The translations under genes and the position numbers were made by a program. DNA of 15,663 bases. It comes from UBA5794 sp965368815. GTDB lineage: Bacteria; Actinomycetota; Acidimicrobiia; Spongiisociales; UBA5794. The DNA is taken from contig CBDUOH010000051.1 in the NCBI GenBank assembly GCA_965368815.1, forward strand, positions 1 to 15,663, written 5' to 3'. The notes beneath the pieces were generated by a model. The model worked only from the letters and a program-made list of their open reading frames with translations, made no database searches and was not told the origin of the DNA. Shown here one piece after another: positions 6,646-14,057 of this stretch (positions are counted from its first letter, which is position 1; every line of letters starts with the position of its first letter).

Positions 6646-7913
6646 TCAATCGAACGATCTCGGGCACGGAGGACACGTTCCTCGCAACTGTTCGTGTCCC
6701 GGGGGACAAATCCCTGTCCCATCGGGCGCTGCTGTTCGCGGGCATGGCCGAGGGCGACAGCCTCGTCACCGGACTCGGATACGGTCTCGACATCGCATCC
6801 ACGGCCATGGCGATGCGCGCTCTGGGTGTGGAGATCTCGGGTCAACAGGTCCGTTCGCCAGGAGTGCGGGGTTGGCGACAACCGACAGACCCGATCGACT
6901 GCGGAAACTCCGGGACGACGATGCGCCTGCTGTCGGGGATTCTGGCGACGAGCACGTTGGCAGTCGAGCTCGTGGGTGATCCTTCCCTTTCGCGAAGGGA
7001 CATGACACGACTCGAGCAACCACTGCTGGCGCTCGGTGGCGTATTCGCAACGACTTCGGGCACGGCGCCACTGCAAGTCGGTGGAGCGGGTGAGGTGGGA
7101 CACGCCGACGTGAAGATCCCCGTCGCGTCAGCGCAGGTCCGTTCGGCGTTCCAGCTTGCTGCGCTGGCAGGAGACGCACCGTCGACCATCGATTCACCAG
7201 GCGGGTTCCGCGACCACACCGAACGTTGGCTGACAGCAGTCGGACGTGGCGAGTTCGAAACGGAGACCCGGTATCGCATCGACCCCGGCCCGATTCCGCC
7301 GGCCCGCTTCGACGTTCCGGCCGATCCGTCGTCTGCAGCGTTCTTGTGGGCCGCGGCCGCAATCTCTTCCGGTTCGACCATCGTGACCCCTGAGGTCTCC
7401 CTCAACCCGGGAAGAATCGGTTTCCTGGAGATCCTCGACCGGATGGGAGCCGATGTCGAGGCGGTCGTCACCGACACCGTGGGAGGTGATCCCGTGGGAA
7501 CCGTTACGGTGACCGGACGCCCCCTGACCGGCATATCGATCGAAGGTGCGCTTGTGGCAGCCGCTCTTGACGAGCTGCCGCTTGTCGCCGTCGTGGGTGC
7601 ATATGCCGACGGCATGACGACGGTGCGGGGCGCCGCCGAGCTCAGGGTGAAGGAATCTGACCGCATCGGGGCCATCGAGTCGATGCTCGTCGCGCTCGAT
7701 GGCGGTATCGCCGCGGTTCCCGACGGGTTCGATGTCGTCGGCACCGGGTTCCTCAACGGTGGCACCGTCGAGACCTTTCACGACCACAGGATCGCCATGG
7801 CCGCGGCCATCGCCGCGACGCGGGCGTCGGGGGCGGTAGAGATCATCGATTCGAACATCGCCGCGGTCTCGTGGCCGGAGTTCTACGACACCTTGGCGGC
7901 GCTGTGGTCATAG
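6642..7913 (+). CDS. aroA: 3-phosphoshikimate 1-carboxyvinyltransferase (EPSP synthase)
   Basis: Joins shikimate-3-phosphate and phosphoenolpyruvate in the shikimate pathway. At 423 residues it has the normal length and the two-domain inside-out barrel signatures: PGDKSLSHRALLFAGMAEGD (20-39) with K23, DCGNSGTTMRLLSG (86-99), GDPSLSRRDM (112-121), the catalytic D310 in LDELPLVAV, VKESDRI (336-342) and DHRIAM (381-386). The GNSGTTMR loop is of the Bacillus kind rather than GNAGTAMR of E. coli. SLSRRDM replaces the commoner SLSxRPM, a mild variation. The ATG at 6642 overlaps the rluB stop (ATGA), so translation is coupled. Linkage to cmk immediately downstream is common in bacteria, but M. tuberculosis does not have aroA at this position, so this is a distinguishing feature of the cluster. 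Confidence 0.97.
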   Translation: MINRTISGTEDTFLATVRVPGDKSLSHRALLFAGMAEGDSLVTGLGYGLDIASTAMAMRALGVEISGQQVRSPGVRGWRQPTDPIDCGNSGTTMRLLSGILATSTLAVELVGDPSLSRRDMTRLEQPLLALGGVFATTSGTAPLQVGGAGEVGHADVKIPVASAQVRSAFQLAALAGDAPSTIDSPGGFRDHTERWLTAVGRGEFETETRYRIDPGPIPPARFDVPADPSSAAFLWAAAAISSGSTIVTPEVSLNPGRIGFLEILDRMGADVEAVVTDTVGGDPVGTVTVTGRPLTGISIEGALVAAALDELPLVAVVGAYADGMTTVRGAAELRVKESDRIGAIESMLVALDGGIAAVPDGFDVVGTGFLNGGTVETFHDHRIAMAAAIAATRASGAVEIIDSNIAAVSWPEFYDTLAALWS

Positions 7914-8548
7914 CGATCGACGGACCCAGCGGAGTCGGCAAGAGCACAGTTTCGCGCCGAATCGCCGAAGAACTCGGGCTGGCGTATCTCGACACCGGGG
8001 CGACCTACCGGGCTGCGACTCTCGCCGTACTCCAATCCGGGGTGAACATCACGGATCAATCTGCTGTGCTCGACGTGATCGGACGTCGGAGTATCGACTA
8101 CGACGAGCGCGGCATCCTACTCGACGGGCAATCGGTTGCCTTCGATGTCCGCTCGGATGCCGTCACTGCGGCGGTGAGCGCGGTGAGTGCCCATCCGCTG
8201 GTACGCGACGAGATCGTCGACATCCAACGTCGCTGGGTCGAGGTCCACAACGGTGACGCAGTGGTGGAAGGACGCGACATCGGCACCGTCGTCTTTCCCG
8301 ACGCCGCCGTGAAGGTCTACCTCACCGCCTCGCCGATGGTGCGGGCATCGAGGCGGGCCAAGGACTCCGAGACCGATGGTCAGGAGTTGTCCGAGATCGC
8401 CGACAAACTCGCTGCCAGGGATCACGCCGATTCCACGCGAGCGACGTCACCCCTGAAACCTGCGGACGACGCGGTGGTGATCGATACCGGCGACCTGAGC
8501 ATCGACGAGGTTGTGGCACGAGTGCTCGCCCTCACGTCACAGATCTGA
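7904..8548 (+). CDS. cmk: Cytidylate kinase
   Basis: Phosphorylates CMP and dCMP with ATP, recycling pyrimidine nucleotides; links functionally with pyrG at the start of the window. The protein has 214 residues, with the P-loop GPSGVGKST (7-15), the CMP-binding motif LDTGATYRA (29-37; usually DTGAMYRA), VEGRDIGTVVFPDA (121-134) and the lid Arg-rich segment RASRRAKD (147-154). I chose GTG at 7904 because family members begin directly at xIAIDGP; it overlaps the aroA stop by 10 bases. An in-frame ATG at 7871 would add 11 residues without similarity to the family. The gene ends 26 bases before the stop of ispH on the other strand. In M. tuberculosis der follows directly; here ispH and a DUF512 gene intervene. 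Confidence 0.95.
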   Translation: MVIAIDGPSGVGKSTVSRRIAEELGLAYLDTGATYRAATLAVLQSGVNITDQSAVLDVIGRRSIDYDERGILLDGQSVAFDVRSDAVTAAVSAVSAHPLVRDEIVDIQRRWVEVHNGDAVVEGRDIGTVVFPDAAVKVYLTASPMVRASRRAKDSETDGQELSEIADKLAARDHADSTRATSPLKPADDAVVIDTGDLSIDEVVARVLALTSQI

Positions 8549-8574
8549 GGGCGCCGAATCCGACGCATGCCGGA

Positions 8575-9621
8575 TCAGACCCCGAGGATGCTCAGGGCCT
8601 CTGTCGCCGATGTATGTCGATCGAGTTCCACCGGACCTTCGAGACCGGGGGTACGACAGGCGAATCCACCCTCGACCAACGACTGGAGCGTCTGCATGAA
8701 CTTGCGGAGTTGTGGGGGCAGCGGGAAATATTCGTCCTCTTCGGTCACCCGGACGATTTCGGTCCCGTCCGTGGGATTCACCGCCTCGATCACTCGTTGC
8801 ACTCGTTGGTCGGGGGCAGATGCGCCGGCGGTCACACCGACGATCTCAGCCCCTTCGAGCCACGCGGGATCGATACCCTCCGGACCGTCGATCCGGTACG
8901 CAGGTACCCCGGCATTCGTCCCCACGCGGACAAGAGCCTGCGTGTTCGAGGAGTTCTCGGACCCGACCACGAGCAGGACGTCGGCGCGTTCGGCGAGTTT
9001 CTGGATCGCGGTCTGCCGGTTGGTGGTCGCGTAGCACAGGTCCGACTTGCGGGCGGTCCAGAGATCCGGGAACTGCTCCTCGGCTGATGACAACACATCC
9101 TCCCACTCGTAGAGGCCCAGTGTCGTCTGTGCGAGGAGCGCAACCTTGCCGTCCTCGCCTCCTCGGAATGTGTCGAGTCCGACCCTGGGATCGACGAGCT
9201 GGGCAGCATGCGGGGCTTCGGCGATCGCGCCGATGGCTTCGTCGTGTCCCTCGTGGCCGACGTAGATGATGTCGTACCCCTGGGAGGCCATGCGCTTCAC
9301 CTCATGGTGCACCTTGGTGACGAGCGGGCACACCGCATCGACCATGACAGCGGCACGGTCGGTGGCGCCCTCCACGACCTCGGGGGAGGAACCGTGGGCG
9401 GACAGCATGATCGGCCGACCGACCGGGACATCGTCGATGTCGTTCACGAACACGACACCGGCGCGCTCGAACGCGGCGACCACGGCGGCGTTGTGGACGA
9501 TCTCGTGGTAGCAGTACACCGGTGGCTCGAACACCTGGACCATCCACGTGAGTGCTTTGATCGCCATCTCGACCCCGGCACAGAATCCGCGGGGCTCGGC
9601 GAGGAGTACTTTCGTGGCCAT
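8575..9621 (-). CDS. ispH: 4-hydroxy-3-methylbut-2-enyl diphosphate reductase
   Basis: Iron-sulfur enzyme of the last MEP-pathway step, reducing HMBPP to IPP and DMAPP for isoprenoids. All three cluster cysteines are present: C14 in EPRGFCAGVE, C98 in DAVCPLVTKVH and C196 in SDLCYATTN. Substrate-binding H43 (EIVHN), H76 (LSAHGSSP), H126 and E128 (GHEGHDE), T166/T167 (QTTLG) and the S224-S225-N226 stretch are also there. At 348 residues it is slightly longer than usual because of a C-terminal tail after about 318. The ATG at 9621 fits the family start and lies six bases after a TATCCT -10 box; an opening further upstream adds 29 unrelated residues. It is the only minus-strand gene in the central region, convergent with cmk and divergent from the DUF512 gene, 74 bases apart. 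Confidence 0.97.
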   Translation of the reverse strand: MATKVLLAEPRGFCAGVEMAIKALTWMVQVFEPPVYCYHEIVHNAAVVAAFERAGVVFVNDIDDVPVGRPIMLSAHGSSPEVVEGATDRAAVMVDAVCPLVTKVHHEVKRMASQGYDIIYVGHEGHDEAIGAIAEAPHAAQLVDPRVGLDTFRGGEDGKVALLAQTTLGLYEWEDVLSSAEEQFPDLWTARKSDLCYATTNRQTAIQKLAERADVLLVVGSENSSNTQALVRVGTNAGVPAYRIDGPEGIDPAWLEGAEIVGVTAGASAPDQRVQRVIEAVNPTDGTEIVRVTEEDEYFPLPPQLRKFMQTLQSLVEGGFACRTPGLEGPVELDRHTSATEALSILGV

Positions 9622-9627
9622 GGACCG

Positions 9628-9633
9628 AGGATA
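9628..9633 (-). promoter_or_regulatory. -10 box (TATCCT) for leaderless ispH
   Basis: Read on the minus strand, TATCCT is followed by six bases and then the ATG of ispH, so transcription should begin at or next to the start codon. There is no ribosome binding site. The -35 region is not recognisable. A small inverted repeat, GTCTC (9635-9639) and GAGAC (9650-9654), covers the spacer and could bind a regulator, but it is short. Confidence 0.5.
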
Positions 9634-9681
9634 GGTCTCGCAGAAGTCTGAGACGATCGGGGAGTGTGGGGTTGCGACCGG

Positions 9682-9687
9682 TAACCT
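9682..9687 (+). promoter_or_regulatory. -10 box (TAACCT) for the DUF512-der operon, leaderless
   Basis: TAACCT lies eight bases before the ATG at 9696, with no Shine-Dalgarno sequence, so a leaderless transcript is likely. The same hexamer precedes the tRNA-Pro gene at 14911-14916. An imperfect inverted repeat, GGTTGC (9670-9675) and GTAACC (9681-9686), overlaps the box and might be an operator. No good -35 is visible. Confidence 0.5.
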
Positions 9688-9695
9688 GACGCCCG

Positions 9696-11075
9696 ATGTC
9701 TCTCCCAACCGTTCTTGAGGTTCTTCCCGGCTCGCCCGCAGCGGCCGCCGGTTTGCGCGCCGGTGATGAGTTGGTGTCGATCAACGGCATCGTCCCCAAC
9801 GACGTCATCGAGTACCAGCAGCTGGTGGACGATGTGGACCCCGAGTTCCAGCTCAGGCGTGGCGAGACCGGGATCTCGGTTCCGATCATCAAGGGTGAAG
9901 GCGACCCGATCGGAATCCGACTGAATTCGTCGATCTTCGATCGGGTCCAGACGTGTGACAACCACTGTGAGTTCTGTTTCATCTATCAGCTGCCACCCGG
10001 GATGCGCAAGTCGCTCTACCTCAAGGACGACGACTATCGGTTGTCGTTCCTGTACGGCAATTTCACGACGCTGACACGCTTCACCGAACTGGACCTCTCA
10101 AGGGTCATCGAAGAAAAGCTCGGACCCCTCTATGTCTCGATTCACGCAACCGACCCTGATGTTCGGTCGGACATGCTGCGGAACCGGCGCGGCGCAACCA
10201 GCCTTCGTTGGCTTGCCGCGCTGCTCGAGCACGACATCGTCGTCCACGGGCAAGTCGTGCTCTGCCCCGGTCAGAACAATGGCGCCGTACTCGAGCAGAC
10301 CCTCGCCGAAACCATCACGCGGTATCCGAAGCTCGCCACACTCGGAATCGTCCCTCTCGGGCTTTCGAAATACAACAAGGAACCGAACCTGCGTGTCCAC
10401 ACACCACAGGAAGCGGCATCAGACCTTGAGATTGTCCACTTCTGGCAGGATCGGGCCCTCGACGCCCTTGGTCGCAGGGTGTTCCAGGCGTCCGATGAGT
10501 TGTACGTGCAGGCGGGCATCGAGGTGCCACCCGCATCGGCCTACGAGGCGTTTGCCCAGCACGAGAACGGCATCGGGATGATCAGGGCCTTCTACGACGA
10601 ACTGGAACGCATCGAACAGGGTTCGACGGTCACGGCGCCGATCGTCACGGGCGAGTGGCGCTCGGTACCCGGAGCACCCGCCGAGGGCTACCGGCGCCCC
10701 AAGCATCTCCGACCGGACCCCAGCGCTGGTGAGGGTCCTGCGGTGGTCGTCACCGGCAGGTACGGTGCCACCGTGATCGAGCCTGTCCGCGAGCGCCTCG
10801 AGCGCCTTGCGGGTCGCCCCATACGGCTCCTGACGGTTCCCAACGACTTCTTCGGGGGCAACACCGCAGTGGCTGGCCTGATGGTCGGAGAGGACGTGAA
10901 ACGTTCGATCGAATCCGACACTGAGCCCGCGGGAGCGTATGTCCTGCCCGACGTTGCCCTCTCGAGTGACCAATTCATCGACAACATGGACCTCAACGAG
11001 GTCGCGTCCGTCGCCAAGGCTCCGGTTGTCGTCGCCGAGGCGACCGTGGCGGGACTGCTCGGAGCGGTTCGATGA
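9696..11075 (+). CDS. DUF512 family protein: PDZ plus radical-SAM-like domain
   Basis: A 459-residue member of the DUF512 family. An N-terminal PDZ-like domain spans about 1-70 (EVLPGSPAAAAGLRAGDELVSING, typical of PDZ carboxylate loops). A radical SAM core follows, with the cluster motif C87-x3-C91-x2-C94 (CDNHCEFCF), then FLYGNFTTLTRF and PLYVSIHATDP, which are DUF512 hallmarks. The DUF512 domain proper covers about 280-440 and contains VTGRYGATVIEP and VPNDFFGGNTAVAGLMVGED. The reaction is unknown; related cyanobacterial proteins have been called putative FeS oxidoreductases. No signal peptide or membrane helix is seen. It overlaps der by four bases (ATGA). In many Clostridia a DUF512 gene also directly precedes der, so a role near ribosome assembly is a reasonable guess from context only. 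It seems to be transcribed from its own leaderless promoter. Confidence 0.93.
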   Translation: MSLPTVLEVLPGSPAAAAGLRAGDELVSINGIVPNDVIEYQQLVDDVDPEFQLRRGETGISVPIIKGEGDPIGIRLNSSIFDRVQTCDNHCEFCFIYQLPPGMRKSLYLKDDDYRLSFLYGNFTTLTRFTELDLSRVIEEKLGPLYVSIHATDPDVRSDMLRNRRGATSLRWLAALLEHDIVVHGQVVLCPGQNNGAVLEQTLAETITRYPKLATLGIVPLGLSKYNKEPNLRVHTPQEAASDLEIVHFWQDRALDALGRRVFQASDELYVQAGIEVPPASAYEAFAQHENGIGMIRAFYDELERIEQGSTVTAPIVTGEWRSVPGAPAEGYRRPKHLRPDPSAGEGPAVVVTGRYGATVIEPVRERLERLAGRPIRLLTVPNDFFGGNTAVAGLMVGEDVKRSIESDTEPAGAYVLPDVALSSDQFIDNMDLNEVASVAKAPVVVAEATVAGLLGAVR

Positions 11076-12382
11076 GTCGTCTGCCCGTCGTGGTCATCCT
11101 GGGACGTCCGAATGTCGGCAAGTCCACCCTCGTCAACAGGATCATTGGTCGAAAGTTCGCTGTCACGGACGAACTCGCCGGTGTCACCCGTGATCGTCGG
11201 CAGTTCGATGCCGAGTGGAACGGCAGAAAGTTCCATGTCATGGACACGGGGGGTTGGGAGGCACGTCCGGGCGAACAGCTGACCGCAGACATCCGGGAGC
11301 AGGCTGAGATCGCCATCACCACAGCGGATGTGGTCGTCTTCGTCGCCGATGCGACCACGGAACTGACCGACGACGATGTCGGTGTCGCCCGCATCCTCCA
11401 GAAATCCGGGGTTCCGCACCTGTTTGCAGCCAACAAGGCTGATGCACCGGCGGTGGAGTCGGAACTGACGCACCTGTGGAGCCTTGGTCTCGGCGAACCG
11501 ATCCCTGTGTCGGCACTGCACGGCCGCCATACGGGCGACCTCCTCGACAAGATCGTCGAGCTGCTGCCTGATGAGCCTGCTGGCGAGGCGCAGCCAGACG
11601 CCGTGGCCCGCCTCGCGATCATCGGGCGCCCCAACGTCGGCAAATCGACCCTCCTCAATCGCCTCGCGGGGGAGGAACGCGTGCTCGTCTCGGATGTCCC
11701 CGGCACCACCCGCGATCCTGTCGACCTCATCGTCGACATCGATGGCGAGCCGTTCGAGGTCATCGACACGGCTGGCATCAAACGGCGCACGAAGATCACC
11801 GATGACGTCGACTATTACGCAGTGTTGCGGGCACATGACGTCATCCGGAGGGCCGACGTCGTGTTGTTCGTGATCGACGGACAACGCGGAGCAACCCATC
11901 AGGAGCAACGACTCGCCGAGGAGATCGTCCATGCCGGCAAGGGACTGCTGCTCGTCCTCAACAAGTGGGACGAGTTGACCGAGGATGAGCGCCTCCACAC
12001 CGAGGACTCTGTGGAGGACCGCCTTGCCTTCGTCAACTGGGCTCCGGTTCTGCGGATGTCCGCGTTGACCGGTGCCCGCACACATCGACTGCCGCAGTAC
12101 ATCCGAACCGTCCTCGAGCACCGCAGACAACACATCCCCGCCCCGGAGGTGAATCGGCTCGTGCGCAAACTGCAGGAGGCACATCCTCCTCCCGTGAGGA
12201 AGGGGCGGCGACCCAAGATCCTGTATGCGGTTCAGGCCGAAACCGAACCTCCGACGTTCGTTTTGTTCGTGCGTGGTGGCGAACTCGGACCCGATTACCT
12301 GCGTTTCATAGAAAACCAACTGCGCGACACCTACGATTTCACAGGTACGCCGATCCGGATCCGCACGAGAAACAGGCACTGA
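11072..12382 (+). CDS. der: Ribosome-assembly GTPase Der (EngA)
   Basis: Double-GTPase needed for assembly of the 50S ribosomal subunit. The 436-residue protein has two complete G domains. The first shows GRPNVGKS (11-18), DTGG (58-61) and NKAD (121-124); the second shows GRPNVGKS (185-192), DTAG (232-235) and NKWD (297-300). A C-terminal KH-like domain spans about 355-436, with the family segment RRPKILYAVQAETEPPTFVLF. The length is typical and nothing is missing. It is translationally coupled to DUF512 upstream (ATGA) and to the carboxyltransferase gene downstream, where its TGA shares one base with the next ATG. With rluB it gives the region a ribosome-maturation component. Confidence 0.98.
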   Translation: MSRLPVVVILGRPNVGKSTLVNRIIGRKFAVTDELAGVTRDRRQFDAEWNGRKFHVMDTGGWEARPGEQLTADIREQAEIAITTADVVVFVADATTELTDDDVGVARILQKSGVPHLFAANKADAPAVESELTHLWSLGLGEPIPVSALHGRHTGDLLDKIVELLPDEPAGEAQPDAVARLAIIGRPNVGKSTLLNRLAGEERVLVSDVPGTTRDPVDLIVDIDGEPFEVIDTAGIKRRTKITDDVDYYAVLRAHDVIRRADVVLFVIDGQRGATHQEQRLAEEIVHAGKGLLLVLNKWDELTEDERLHTEDSVEDRLAFVNWAPVLRMSALTGARTHRLPQYIRTVLEHRRQHIPAPEVNRLVRKLQEAHPPPVRKGRRPKILYAVQAETEPPTFVLFVRGGELGPDYLRFIENQLRDTYDFTGTPIRIRTRNRH

Positions 12383-13902
12383 TGGACAAACGCCTCGACG
12401 AAGCAACAAGCAAGGCGCTCGGGGGCGGGCCGACGAGGTATCACGACAAGCTGGTCACGCAGAACAAGATGTTCGTGCGCGATCGCATCGCTGCCCTCGT
12501 CGACACCGATTCATTCGTCGAGGACGGGCTCCTCGCGAGGAACGACGACGACGACCTCGCAGCCGACGGGGTCGTCACCGGACGCGCCCGTATCGACGGT
12601 CGACCGGTTGCCATCATCGCCAACGATCCCACGGTCAAGGCAGGTTCGTGGGGCCGGATCACGGTCGAAAAGATGATTCGGATCCTCGAAGCGGCATACG
12701 ATGAGTTGCTTCCCGTTTTCTACCTCGTCGATTCGGCAGGAGCTCGAATCACCGATCAGATCGACCTGTTCCCCGGCCGGCGGGGCGCTGGCAAGATCTT
12801 CTACAACCAGATCCGGCTGTCCGGTCGCGTACCCCAGATCTGTTGTCTTTTCGGGCCGTCCGCCGCAGGGGGTGCGTACATCCCGTCGTTCTGCGACGTC
12901 GTCGTGATGGTGGAGGGCAACGCATCAATGTATCTGGGTTCGCCACGGATGGCACAAATGGTCGTGGGGGAGACCACGACCCTCGAGGCCATGGGCGGGG
13001 CGCGGATGCATTGTGAGACATCGGGTTGTGGCGATGCGCTGGTCTCGTCGGACGAAGAGGCAATCGAGTGGGCGAAGACCTACTTCTCGTACCTCCCGGA
13101 CCACTACCGGGTGCGCCCGAGCGACTACGACTCGATGCCACCATCGGCAACCACCGACATCGGCTCCGTGTTGCCTGACGACCCATCAGCGCCGTACGAC
13201 ATGCACATGTTCATCGACGCACTTGTGGATGAGGACTCGTTCTTTCCGATCAAGCATCTCTTCGCCAGAGAACTCATCACCGGTTTCGCGCGGCTCGGAG
13301 GCGAAACGATCGGCATCGTGGCATCCCAACCGAACCATCTCGGGGGCGTGTTGTTCGTGGACAGTGCCGACAAGGCTGCGCGCTTCATGTGGCTCTGTGA
13401 TGCATTCAACATCCCGTTGCTGTTTCTCGCCGACGTACCGGGCTTCATGATCGGCAGCCATGTCGAGGCACAGGGCATCATCCGCCACGGTGCCAAGATG
13501 CTCACGGCCATGGCGGAGTCGACGGTGCCACGCATTTCGGTGATCGTCCGGAAGGCGTACGGCGCCGGCCTGTATGCGTTCTCAGGCCCGGGGCTGCGTC
13601 CTGAGGCGACGATTGCGCTGCCGACCGCCGAGATAGCGGTCATGGGGCCCGAAGCGGCTGTCAACGCCGTCTACTTCAACGCCATCGAGAATCTCGAGGA
13701 GCCCGAGCGCTCGGCGTTCATCGAAGCCAAACGCAACGAATACAACGAGGATGTCGACCTCTACAGGTTGGCGGCCGAGGACGTGGTCGATTCGGTCATT
13801 GAACCGACGGAACTCCGCCTGGAGCTTCTTCGGCGGTTTGCGATTGCGCGACGGAAGGATCGGTCGTTCTCCGGACGTCGGCACGGCATACCGCCCGTAT
13901 GA
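12382..13902 (+). CDS. Acyl-CoA carboxylase, carboxyltransferase (beta) subunit
   Basis: A 506-residue carboxyltransferase of the PccB/MccB/AccD type, moving CO2 from carboxybiotin to an acyl-CoA. Both crotonase-fold halves are present. The N-terminal half has DSAGARI (117-123) and FGPSAAGGAYIP (157-168), whose G163-G164-A165 backbone forms the oxyanion hole. The C-terminal half has FLADVPGFMIG (348-358), GIIRHGAKML (365-374) and VIVRKAYGAGLYAFSG (387-402). GGAYIP resembles methylcrotonyl-CoA carboxylase more than propionyl-CoA carboxylase, while the C-terminal half is of the Pcc/Acc kind, so the acyl substrate cannot be named. No biotin carboxylase or biotin carrier gene is in the window, so its partner must be encoded elsewhere. 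It is coupled to der (one-base overlap) and to a tiny membrane protein gene (ATGA). Confidence 0.93.
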   Translation: MDKRLDEATSKALGGGPTRYHDKLVTQNKMFVRDRIAALVDTDSFVEDGLLARNDDDDLAADGVVTGRARIDGRPVAIIANDPTVKAGSWGRITVEKMIRILEAAYDELLPVFYLVDSAGARITDQIDLFPGRRGAGKIFYNQIRLSGRVPQICCLFGPSAAGGAYIPSFCDVVVMVEGNASMYLGSPRMAQMVVGETTTLEAMGGARMHCETSGCGDALVSSDEEAIEWAKTYFSYLPDHYRVRPSDYDSMPPSATTDIGSVLPDDPSAPYDMHMFIDALVDEDSFFPIKHLFARELITGFARLGGETIGIVASQPNHLGGVLFVDSADKAARFMWLCDAFNIPLLFLADVPGFMIGSHVEAQGIIRHGAKMLTAMAESTVPRISVIVRKAYGAGLYAFSGPGLRPEATIALPTAEIAVMGPEAAVNAVYFNAIENLEEPERSAFIEAKRNEYNEDVDLYRLAAEDVVDSVIEPTELRLELLRRFAIARRKDRSFSGRRHGIPPV

Positions 13903-14057
13903 CAGACGACCGGGATGCGGAAGCGACCCCGCCGTCGGCCGATGACGGCGCGGATGACGACCCGGGGTGGCCGATCTCGTTCATGTTGTTGGTCGGGGCC
14001 GGCGCCCTCTACCTCATCCTCAGGCTCATCCAGATCGTGACCGATGTAATGGGATGA
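13899..14057 (+). CDS. Unrecognised 52-residue acidic one-helix membrane protein
   Basis: A short open frame of 52 residues between the carboxyltransferase and the class D-like lipoprotein genes, with ATGA overlaps at both ends, the same coupling used elsewhere in this operon. The first 24 residues are strongly acidic (nine Asp or Glu, one Arg) and rich in Ala and Pro; residues 25-41 (PISFMLLVGAGALYLIL) form a hydrophobic helix, then an amphipathic end follows with a single Arg at 42. One membrane pass with the acidic tail probably outside fits the positive-inside rule, but the charge signal is weak. It does not resemble the acyl-CoA carboxylase epsilon subunit, which is soluble. The open frame, overlaps and composition argue for a real gene; the function is unknown. 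Confidence 0.72.
   Translation: MTDDRDAEATPPSADDGADDDPGWPISFMLLVGAGALYLILRLIQIVTDVMG

Noticed and set aside
6984..7000. Hairpin TCCCTT-N5-AAGGGA inside aroA
   Set aside because: It lies within the conserved SLSRRDM coding segment, and the codons explain the sequence without a regulatory role.
6842..7765. 307-codon minus-strand open frame inside aroA
   Set aside because: Ser/Thr/Pro/Ala-rich composition typical of the reverse complement of GC-rich coding sequence; aroA on the + strand is certain.
8558..8575. Five-base inverted repeat between cmk and ispH as a terminator
   Set aside because: ATCCG/CGGAT with an 8-base loop is too weak, and its end runs into the ispH stop codon.
9622..9708. 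29-residue N-terminal extension of ispH
   Set aside because: It would cover the divergent promoter region and overlap the DUF512 start; the family begins at the internal ATG, which has a correctly spaced -10 box.
10688..12409. 573-codon open frame on the minus strand opposite the DUF512 gene and der
   Set aside because: It mirrors the codon structure of two certain genes on the + strand, shows no recognisable domain and has low-complexity Arg/Ser-rich stretches. Long antisense frames are expected in GC-rich coding DNA.
13967..14053. 29-residue N-terminal extension of the class D-like lipoprotein
   Set aside because: It would place polar, Arg/His-rich residues before a clear signal peptide and lipobox, and overlap the small membrane protein gene.
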